Origin: JBCCFW01 sp039029535
GTDB lineage: Bacteria; Acidobacteriota; JBCCFW01
Length of the DNA: 50,350 nt
Direction: 5' to 3'
Assembly (NCBI GenBank): GCA_039029535.1
Contig: JBCCFW010000034.1
Location: 1-50,350 of the forward strand
Shown: piece by piece, positions 23,185-30,291 of the stretch
Position numbering within the stretch: position 1 is the stretch's first letter
How the letters are laid out: every line of letters starts with the position of its first letter
Notes under the pieces: model-generated
What the model was told of the DNA's origin: nothing
The model's input: the letters and a program-made list of their open reading frames with translations, nothing else
The model's database searches: none
Made by a program: the position numbers and the translations under genes

Positions 23185-24383
23185 GAGAACACCTCCGGCA
23201 GCACGCCGCCGGTGGCGTGCTCGGTGTCGAAGCCCATGAGCGTGCCGATGGTCGAGGTCACGTCGACCTGCTCGACCTCGCGCTCGATCCGCTGTCCGGC
23301 CGGTACCTTCGGCCCCATGACGAAGGCGAAGATCTCGCGTGAGGAGCGACCGGGGAAGTGGTGCTGATAAGGCACGGGGATGAGCGGGTTCGCCGAACGA
23401 CCGCAGTCGGGGACGACGATGAAGACGGTGTCGTCCCGATACTCCTCATCGGCCTCGACCGCCGCGACGAGACGCTGCAAGCCCTCGTCGATGATCTTGA
23501 TGCCCCAGGTGTAGTGGTTGGGATTGCCCCAGTGCACGTAGTCGGGGTCCTGGTAGTTGATCATCATGAGCTTCGGCTTGAGCTCGGCCAGAGCCCGAAT
23601 CGACAGCTCGGTGAGCAGGCGATCGCCACGCGGGTTGCGCAGGCCGTCCTCGCCGTAGCGCTCCCGCCAGCGCTCCCAGAAGCCCTCGATGACCGGGCTG
23701 TGCAGGTCGTGGCCGACGGTACGGGGATCGAGGTCGGCGACCTCTTCGAGCGCCTTGGTCTTGGCGGCGATCTCCTCGTCGGTCAGGCGACCACCAGCCA
23801 ACTGACGACGCAGGAGGTGCTCCTTGAAGCGAAACAGGGAGAGCGTGTGCGAGCGATACTCGATGCCGTGGAGCCGGTGGTTGCTGAAGTTGAAGTACTC
23901 CTCGTCCTTGCGATCCTCGCCGTTGACGATGAGCGCCTGCTCCGACGGCACGTCGAAGGCCTTGCGGAGATACTCGAAGAGGGTCGGCACCGGCGGCTCG
24001 AAGCGGGTGCCGATGAGAGCCTCCTGGGCGTCTTGGTAGGCGCCGTACTCCCCCGTCAGGAGGTGGAGCGTCCCCTCGCCGTGGCTGGTCTCTCCCTCCG
24101 ACATGACCATGTTGGAGTAGAGCGTGCCGCGCTTCAGGAGCTCGTGGCGGAAGTAGGGCGCCCAGCAGTCCTCCACGGGACCGATGGTCTCCTGTCGGCG
24201 CACGCCGCCGCCGAAGCGGACGAGGATGACCTTGGGACCGGCATAGCCCGGGCGCGCCAAGCTCGCGCGAGCCCAGCCCGGCAACAGGCTCGAGGCTCCG
24301 AGCCCCAGCGCACCGGCCGCTCCCGCTCGGAGCAGGGCACGGCGGTCGAGAGAGAGTCGTTCGAGACGGGAAGACGGGCTCAT
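23181..24383 (-). CDS. Tat-exported alkaline-phosphatase-superfamily (sulfatase/phosphodiesterase-like) protein
   Basis: A 400-residue protein whose N-terminus (LDRRALLRAGAAGALGLGAS) is a twin-arginine-type signal, as in DUF1501/sulfatase-like exported enzymes. The body shows alkaline-phosphatase-superfamily traits: a metal-site region with FGGGVRRQETIG, the SEGETSHGEGTLHLLTG segment, MMINYQDPDYVHWGNPNHY, and VFIVVPDCGRSANPLIP with HHFPGRSSREIFAFVMGP near the C-terminus. Members hydrolyse phosphate or sulfate esters, but this subgroup has no assigned substrate. The canonical nucleophile pattern CxPSR is absent, so catalytic class is uncertain. It is first in a two-gene unit with the membrane protein. 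GGAGG lies upstream of the ATG. Confidence 0.78.
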   Translation of the reverse strand: MSPSSRLERLSLDRRALLRAGAAGALGLGASSLLPGWARASLARPGYAGPKVILVRFGGGVRRQETIGPVEDCWAPYFRHELLKRGTLYSNMVMSEGETSHGEGTLHLLTGEYGAYQDAQEALIGTRFEPPVPTLFEYLRKAFDVPSEQALIVNGEDRKDEEYFNFSNHRLHGIEYRSHTLSLFRFKEHLLRRQLAGGRLTDEEIAAKTKALEEVADLDPRTVGHDLHSPVIEGFWERWRERYGEDGLRNPRGDRLLTELSIRALAELKPKLMMINYQDPDYVHWGNPNHYTWGIKIIDEGLQRLVAAVEADEEYRDDTVFIVVPDCGRSANPLIPVPYQHHFPGRSSREIFAFVMGPKVPAGQRIEREVEQVDVTSTIGTLMGFDTEHATGGVLPEVFS

Positions 24384-24465
24384 CGACGGGCCTCCTCGGG
24401 GATCGAGCCACGATGAGGTGACTCGGGCTCACGAGGAGAGGAACGGAAGCAACACGACCCTGGGT

Positions 24466-24492
24466 TCATTAACGATCCTCCACGTGGGTCAA
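24466..24492 (-). promoter_or_regulatory. Possible sigma-70-type promoter of the phosphatase-like gene
   Basis: On the minus strand TTGACC and TAATGA are separated by 15 bases, shorter than usual, in a locally AT-richer stretch 83-109 bases before the ATG at 24383. The 196-base gap also holds separated arms GGGTTCA and TGAACCC and a small palindrome CGATTAAATCG. The assignment is tentative. Confidence 0.3.
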
Positions 24493-24579
24493 TGTTCACT
24501 GAGCCCGTGGAGAACGTGAACCCTCCCCCTGCGTCCTGTCTCGGTTGGTTCGATTAAATCGCGGACAGGTGGGGCCGGA

Positions 24580-25179
24580 TCAGAGCCGACCCTTCCCGTC
24601 GTGACCCATGACCCGGTCCACCCAGGCTGCGAGAGCATCGAGGGAGCCGTCCCAGGGAAGCACCTTCCCCTCGCGCACGCGGAAGATCACCGGAGCCGCC
24701 GTGACGTCGGCGGCGGTGAGATCGTCGCCCACGAGCCAGTCGTGTCCCTTCAGGCGTTCGACCAGCTCGCTCCCGGCCTCGGCGAACTCGGCGCCGCAGC
24801 GGGTGAGCGTCTCGTCGGAGACCTCCTCACCACGAACGCGAGTGAGCACGACCTCCATCATCGGGGCGGCGAGCTCCGTTCGGGCAAAGCCCTCCCAGCT
24901 CTCGATGGCGCGCTGCTCGTGATAGTCGCTACCGAAGAGGCGCGGCGTGTCGAGGAAGTTCGCGTCGAGGTAACGAAGGATCGCCGCCGAGTCGAAGATG
25001 CGACGGTCACCGTGCTCGAGCACCGGCGTGAAGTGCTGACCGGTGAGCCCGTGGATGGTGGTGCGGTCCTTCGGGTCGACCTCGAGAAACTCGTACGGCA
25101 GGCCCTTGTAGCCGAGGGCCACGCGGACCTTCATGTTGTTCGAGGTCTCGAAGCCATGGACGCGGAGGGGGTCGGACAC
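24580..25179 (-). CDS. Glutathione S-transferase family protein
   Basis: A 199-residue cytosolic GST. The N-terminal thioredoxin-like domain (about 1-78) has a Ser in HGFETSNNMKVRVAL where many GSTs place the glutathione-activating residue, then FTPVLEHGDRRIFDSAAILRYLD with the cis-Pro and the Glu/Asp-Ser glutathione-binding pair. The C-terminal helical domain carries HDWLVGDDLTAADVTAAP, the N-capping/hydrophobic-staple motif. The GTG at 25179 has AGGAG upstream. It conjugates or reduces electrophiles with glutathione; substrate is unknown. It is monocistronic and divergent from the VCBS protein gene. Confidence 0.88.
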   Translation of the reverse strand: MSDPLRVHGFETSNNMKVRVALGYKGLPYEFLEVDPKDRTTIHGLTGQHFTPVLEHGDRRIFDSAAILRYLDANFLDTPRLFGSDYHEQRAIESWEGFARTELAAPMMEVVLTRVRGEEVSDETLTRCGAEFAEAGSELVERLKGHDWLVGDDLTAADVTAAPVIFRVREGKVLPWDGSLDALAAWVDRVMGHDGKGRL

Positions 25180-25290
25180 GGGGAGCTCCTGAAGAATCGG
25201 GATCGAGCTTCATCATGGCCGAGGAATCCACGCGGCGCACCCCGTTCGAGCCTCGTCCGACTCGAGGGGGAGTGACCACTCGTGGGCCCG

Positions 25291-25305
25291 CCGCTTGAAA
25301 AGCGG
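25291..25305. other. Small hairpin in the GST/VCBS divergent gap
   Basis: A perfect 6-bp stem CCGCTT/AAGCGG with a GAA loop lies 24 bases before the ATG at 25329. It could be an operator or a leader hairpin. The rest of the 149-base gap shows no clear promoter. Confidence 0.35.
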
Positions 25306-25328
25306 AAACGGCCTACCGAACTTGCGTC

Positions 25329-27812
25329 ATGTCAACGTGGACGCCCCGCTCCAGCCGCAACGCGATCGCCCTGTCCGCCCTACTCTGCCTCTTCCTGGGG
25401 AAGCCTCTCCTCGCGCAGGAGAGCTGCACCAACTGCGAGGACGACGATGGCGATGGGCTGGTCGACTGCCACGACCCCGACTGTCATGGCGATCTCGACG
25501 CCTGCGGCTCCCACTTCCTCGTGAGCGGTGCGGATGAGCCCGTGGACTGTGATCCGCTGCTCATCTTCGCCGAGGTCTGGCGAGTCCCGGCCTGGAGCAG
25601 CGTCCCCCACTCGCTCCACCTGGTCGCCGATCTCGACGCCGACGGCGTGGTCGAGGTCATCGACGCAGGCAACCTGGACGTCCGCGACGGCCGCGATGGC
25701 ACGCTCCTCCTCACTCGTCCCGAGATCTCGCCGCTCGTCGCTGGCCAGGCGGTCCTGGGCGATGTCGACCTCGACGGAACCGTCGAGATCTTCAAGGCCC
25801 GACACGGTCGAGACCTCGTGCAGGTCGCCCGCTTCGAGCACGATCTCTCGCTGACCTACCACGTCGACGAGGGGGGCCCCGCCGGTAGTCCCTACCACCC
25901 GTGGCCGAGCCTGATCGACGCCGACCACGACGGCTGGCCCGAGCTGCTCCATCAGGGCTCGCTCCATCGGCCGGAAGACGGCTCCTTTCTGATGGACGTG
26001 AGACGCCAGCTCACCCGCAACGCCCATCAGGTCATGATGGCCGACCTCCTCCCCGACGACGCCTGTGCCTGGTGCACCGGCCTCGAGCTGACGACCGGTG
26101 ATCGCGTCTACTCCGTCGACCTGAGCACCGGCCGGATCCAGCTCGAGGAGAGCCTCGGCTCGCCAGGAGGACGGTTCGCCCTGGCCGACTGGGATGGCGA
26201 CCACTCGCTCGACATCCTCTCCGTCGTCGGCGACTACCCCGGCCAGGCGCTCGTCTGGAATCCCCGCACCGATCGGGCACTGAGAGCCAGCCTGGGCACT
26301 CCACCGCAGGCGGAGATCCTTCAGGTTCCCTGCATCGCGGACTTCGATGGAGACGGAGAGCTGGAGGCCGTCTTCACGATTCACGACCATGAGCCGGTCA
26401 TGCCGGATGGGCTCGACGCGTTCCTCCGCGTCGTCGACAACGACTTCAGCATCCTCGTCGACATTCCCATCGAAGAGAACTCGGGATGGACCTCGAGCTC
26501 GGCCTTCGACTTCGACTCGGACGGAGCCGCCGAGATCGTTCATCGGGGGAGCGAGTTCCTCACCATCTGGAACCTCGCCGGTGGCCTGCGCCAGCTCGCC
26601 GAGTTCCCCTGCGGCTCCGGGACCGTCGACCGGGGCGAGCGGACGACCGTGGCCGACATCAACGGCGATGGTGACGCGGACATGCTCTCCGGCTGTGAGG
26701 ACGGGCCTCTCTCCGAGCTCGTGGCCTGGACCGGGATCGACAGCGCGCCGGCACGCGCCGTGATGAACCAGTACGAGTACTTCAACGTCAACATCAACGA
26801 CGACCTCACCATCCCTTGCCACCAACAGGACCACGCCGCAGCAGGCATCCATCGCTCTCTCACCGGCTTCCTCTGGCAGGCGCCCCTCATGAGAGATGGC
26901 AGCCCGAACAGCGACGAGTGCCGATGCGGTGGGCCCATCACCGTCGCTCCGACGCCACCATCACCTCTCTGCGAAGAAGGCGGGCCCGTCATGCTCGATG
27001 CCGTGAGCAGCACGAGCTGCACGTCCGGCGTGCTGTACCGCTGGATCGACGAAGACGGCGAGGTCCTCTGTGACTGGTCACCTGAGACGACCTGCGCTGC
27101 CGTCGTGGACACGACCCGCCGCTACAGGGTCACCATCGCCTGCGCCGAGGACGCGGCTTGCTGGTCCTCAGCCCAACTGACGGTGAACGTCGCCCATCCG
27201 CCCACGGAGCTCACTGCCGGTGAGATCGACCCGTGCAACCGGGGCATCGACGTCTCCTGGAACGCCGCCGGCTGGTCGGACCCGAGCATCGGCGGCGTCT
27301 ACCGCGTGCATCGCGACCAGGGTGACGACCCCGCCGCCTTGTCCTGCGAGAACGCCCTGCTGGCTGCCCCCTTGGTGACGGACCTGACGACGTCCCAGTG
27401 GCTCGACGAGTCGACGTCCGAGGGGCAGTACCACCTCTATCTCGTCGAGGCCCACGACCTCGCCACCGACTGCCTCATGCGAACCTGCCTCGGCGAGCCG
27501 GTGCTCGACACGCAGCGTCCGCCCTTGCCCGACGGCGTCTACGCGACCTTGCGCGTCGCCAACCAGGGCGAGGAGATCACGGCGCACTGGGCTGGCGCCC
27601 GGGAGCTCGGGCCGACCGAGAGCTACGCGCTCCTCAAGACGCGGCACGCGCCCACCGAGCTCTTCTTCCAAGCCAACCCGGTGGGCGACACGAGCCGCAG
27701 TCACTCCGAGCTCGACCTCACCGCCAGCTATCAGGCCTTCGACCTGAGGGTCGCCAACGGCTGCGGCGAGCTCTCGGAAGACGAGTACCCGCCGACGATC
27801 GCGTTCCCCTGA
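25329..27812 (+). CDS. Secreted VCBS/FG-GAP-repeat protein
   Basis: An 827-residue exported protein: signal peptide (NAIALSALLCLFLGKPLLA), then a Cys/Asp segment CEDDDGDGLVDCHDPDC of the kind found near the N-terminus of secreted proteins in large-genome bacteria. About seven FG-GAP/VCBS-like calcium-binding units follow between residues 95 and 460 (for example LVADLDADGVVEVID, LGDVDLDGTVEIFKA, IADFDGDGELEAVFTI, VADINGDGDADMLSG), which suggest a beta-propeller. The C-terminal third has paired cysteines and fibronectin-III-like strands. No catalytic motif is seen. It is likely an adhesive or structural surface protein. Its stop is one base from the stop of the convergent fadE gene. Confidence 0.85.
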   Translation: MSTWTPRSSRNAIALSALLCLFLGKPLLAQESCTNCEDDDGDGLVDCHDPDCHGDLDACGSHFLVSGADEPVDCDPLLIFAEVWRVPAWSSVPHSLHLVADLDADGVVEVIDAGNLDVRDGRDGTLLLTRPEISPLVAGQAVLGDVDLDGTVEIFKARHGRDLVQVARFEHDLSLTYHVDEGGPAGSPYHPWPSLIDADHDGWPELLHQGSLHRPEDGSFLMDVRRQLTRNAHQVMMADLLPDDACAWCTGLELTTGDRVYSVDLSTGRIQLEESLGSPGGRFALADWDGDHSLDILSVVGDYPGQALVWNPRTDRALRASLGTPPQAEILQVPCIADFDGDGELEAVFTIHDHEPVMPDGLDAFLRVVDNDFSILVDIPIEENSGWTSSSAFDFDSDGAAEIVHRGSEFLTIWNLAGGLRQLAEFPCGSGTVDRGERTTVADINGDGDADMLSGCEDGPLSELVAWTGIDSAPARAVMNQYEYFNVNINDDLTIPCHQQDHAAAGIHRSLTGFLWQAPLMRDGSPNSDECRCGGPITVAPTPPSPLCEEGGPVMLDAVSSTSCTSGVLYRWIDEDGEVLCDWSPETTCAAVVDTTRRYRVTIACAEDAACWSSAQLTVNVAHPPTELTAGEIDPCNRGIDVSWNAAGWSDPSIGGVYRVHRDQGDDPAALSCENALLAAPLVTDLTTSQWLDESTSEGQYHLYLVEAHDLATDCLMRTCLGEPVLDTQRPPLPDGVYATLRVANQGEEITAHWAGARELGPTESYALLKTRHAPTELFFQANPVGDTSRSHSELDLTASYQAFDLRVANGCGELSEDEYPPTIAFP

Positions 27813-27813
27813 C

Positions 27814-30291
27814 TCAGGAGGCGCCGACCACGCCCGCCGGTCGCTCCGTTTCCACGGCCGCGAAGCGCGCGTACTCCTCGAGCGTGAACGAGTCGACGCG
27901 GATGGCCTCCGCTCGTGCTTCCTCGGCCCGGGCGACGAGGGCGGCCTCGTCCTCGGTGATGATCCCCGACTCGACGCCGGTGCTCACCAGCTCGGCGGGA
28001 GCTGCCTTCTTCAGACGCTTGCGCTTGACCGCCTGCCGGAGCCGACGCACGACCTGGTCCGCCTCGTGGCAGAGCCGGTGCGCGTGCTCGAGCCGCGCCA
28101 GCGCTTCGTCTTCGTCGGTCGGCAAGTAAAGGCCGGAGGTGACCGCGTCCCGTGCCTCGTCGGGCACCTGCAAGGCGCGGGCGACCCGACCACCCAGCTC
28201 GTCGGAGGGCTCGGTCGCGATGGGGTTCATCCGCGACCAGCCGACCAGCACCGGACGGATCAGCCAACCGACCACCGGCACGTGCAGGTTGCGGAAGATC
28301 CCGTCGAAGGCCTCCTGAATCCGGGCCAGCCCGTGCTGAAGGCTCCATTCGAGATAAGGGAGATCTTCCTTCTTGCGTCCTTCGGCCTCGAAGCGACGCA
28401 GGCCCGCGTTGCAGAGATAGAGCCAGCCGAACACGTCGGCGAAACGACCGGTGAGCTTCTCGCGTCGCTTGAGGTCGCCGCCCAGCGACGCCATCGCCAC
28501 GTCGGCAAAGAGGGCGAACGACGCCGACGCCCACGACAGCTTGCGCACGTGCGACGCCACTGGCCCACCGACCGGGCTGCTCGCGAGCCAACCACGGCTG
28601 AGCGTCATGAGGAGGGTGCGACAGGCGTTGCGCGCCACGTGACCGAGATGGCCCCAGAAGGCCTGGTCGAAAGCGACGGTGTCGCGCGCCGCCGCGGCTT
28701 GCACCTCGGCGTAGGCGTACGGGTGACAGCGGATCGCACCCTGCCCGAAGATCATGAGCGTGCGGGTGAGGATGTTCGCTCCCTCGACCGTGATCATGAT
28801 CGGCGCCCCAGTGTAGCCCGGGCCGAGCAGGTTGCGTGGACCTCGAGAGATGCCGTTGCCGCCGAGCACGTCCATCCCGTCGTTGGCGACACGACGGAAG
28901 AGCTCGGTCGCGTGGAGCTTGGCCATGGCGGTGACCACCGCCGGCTTGGCGCCCTGGTCGATGCCTCCGGTCGTGTAGCGACGCATGGCTTCGAGCAGCC
29001 AGGCAAAGCCGCCGATGCGCGCCAGCGGCTCCTCGATGCCTTCGAAGCGTCCGATGGGCAGGCCGAACTGCTTGCGCACCGCCGCGTGGGCCGAGGCCAC
29101 GCGAGCGACCAGCTTGGCGCCACCGGCACCGGCAGCAGGCAGGGAGATCCCACGTCCCGCGGCGAGCGCCTCCATGAGCATCTGCCAGCCGCGTCCGACA
29201 CCGTCGACCCCGCCGATGACGGCGGTCAGCGGCACGACGACGTCGTGACCCTGCGTCGGGCAGTTGTAGAAGGGAACGCCGAGGGGGTCGTGACGACGTC
29301 CGAGCTCGACGCCCGGCGTGTCGGAGGGAACGAGCGCGCAGGTGATGCCGCGGTCTTCGGGACCGCCGAGCAAGCCCTCGGGATCACGCAGGCGGAAGGC
29401 GAGACCGATGACGGTCGAGATCGCAGCCAAGGTGATGTAGCGCTTGTCCCAGCTCAGACGGAGATGCGGCTGTCCATCTTCGCCGCGGAAGACGACGCCT
29501 TCGGACTGGATCGAGCCGGCGTCCGAGCCGGCGCCGGGCTCGGTGAGGGCGAAGCACGGGATCTCTTCGCCGCTGGCGAGGCGCGGCAGGTAGTGCGCAC
29601 GCTGCTCATCGGTACCGTGGTGCAGCAAGAGCTCGGCAGGACCGAGCGAGTTGGGCACCATGACGGTGATGGCCAGGGTCTGCGAGCGCGACGCGAGCTT
29701 GCCGATGACGGCCGACTGCGCGGTCGCAGAGAAGCCGAGACCACCGTGTTCCTCGGGAACGATCATCCCGAAGAAGCGTTCCTGCTTGAGGTGGTCCCAG
29801 ACTGCAGGAGGAAGATCCCGGAGCTCCTGAACCTCCCAGTCGGGGCAGAGACGGCAGGCCTCCTCCACCGGCCCGTCGAGGAAGGCCTGCTCGCGCGGGG
29901 TGAGCTCGGGCCAGGGCTGCGACAGGAGACGACGCCAGTCGGGTCGACCGGAGAAGAGGTCACCGTCGACCCACACCGTCCCTGCCTCGATCGCCGTGCG
30001 CTCGGTGTCGGAGATCCGCGGCAGGAAGCCGAGCTTGTTCATGACACCGAGGATCGGCGCCGACAGCAGCGGACGCCGCAAGGCCGGCAGCAGGAGGACG
30101 ACACCACCGAGGGCGGCGAGGATCACGAGCCAACCCGGAGCTGCGAGCAGCTGCAAGACGGCGGCCGGAGCGAAGAGCCAGACCCTGCGAGGTCTCTTGG
30201 CCAGACCCGTGTCGAGCACGGCCACGACGACCAGCAGCCCCGCGACCCAGGCAGAGTGCTCGGTGAGAACGGTACGGAGTGTGTCGATCAT
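27814..30291 (-). CDS. fadE: Long acyl-CoA dehydrogenase, FadE type
   Basis: An 825-residue protein, the length of FadE-type dehydrogenases and about twice ordinary ACADs. The N-terminus has hydrophobic segments (AWVAGLLVVVAVLDTGLAK, and APAAVLQLLAAPGWLVILAA) that would tether it to the inner membrane. The ACAD core has EEHGGLGFSATAQSAVIGKL, CFALTEPGAGSDAGSIQSEG (FAD/substrate loop), the RKQFGLPIGRFEGIEEPLAR helix and DGMDVLGGNGISRGPRN. A FadE-type C-terminal extension of about 250 residues follows. It catalyses the first beta-oxidation step, acyl-CoA to trans-2-enoyl-CoA. The ATG overlaps the stop of the TetR-acyl-CoA synthetase gene by 4 bases, so activation and first oxidation of fatty acids are translationally coupled. 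Confidence 0.93.
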   Translation of the reverse strand: MIDTLRTVLTEHSAWVAGLLVVVAVLDTGLAKRPRRVWLFAPAAVLQLLAAPGWLVILAALGGVVLLLPALRRPLLSAPILGVMNKLGFLPRISDTERTAIEAGTVWVDGDLFSGRPDWRRLLSQPWPELTPREQAFLDGPVEEACRLCPDWEVQELRDLPPAVWDHLKQERFFGMIVPEEHGGLGFSATAQSAVIGKLASRSQTLAITVMVPNSLGPAELLLHHGTDEQRAHYLPRLASGEEIPCFALTEPGAGSDAGSIQSEGVVFRGEDGQPHLRLSWDKRYITLAAISTVIGLAFRLRDPEGLLGGPEDRGITCALVPSDTPGVELGRRHDPLGVPFYNCPTQGHDVVVPLTAVIGGVDGVGRGWQMLMEALAAGRGISLPAAGAGGAKLVARVASAHAAVRKQFGLPIGRFEGIEEPLARIGGFAWLLEAMRRYTTGGIDQGAKPAVVTAMAKLHATELFRRVANDGMDVLGGNGISRGPRNLLGPGYTGAPIMITVEGANILTRTLMIFGQGAIRCHPYAYAEVQAAAARDTVAFDQAFWGHLGHVARNACRTLLMTLSRGWLASSPVGGPVASHVRKLSWASASFALFADVAMASLGGDLKRREKLTGRFADVFGWLYLCNAGLRRFEAEGRKKEDLPYLEWSLQHGLARIQEAFDGIFRNLHVPVVGWLIRPVLVGWSRMNPIATEPSDELGGRVARALQVPDEARDAVTSGLYLPTDEDEALARLEHAHRLCHEADQVVRRLRQAVKRKRLKKAAPAELVSTGVESGIITEDEAALVARAEEARAEAIRVDSFTLEEYARFAAVETERPAGVVGAS

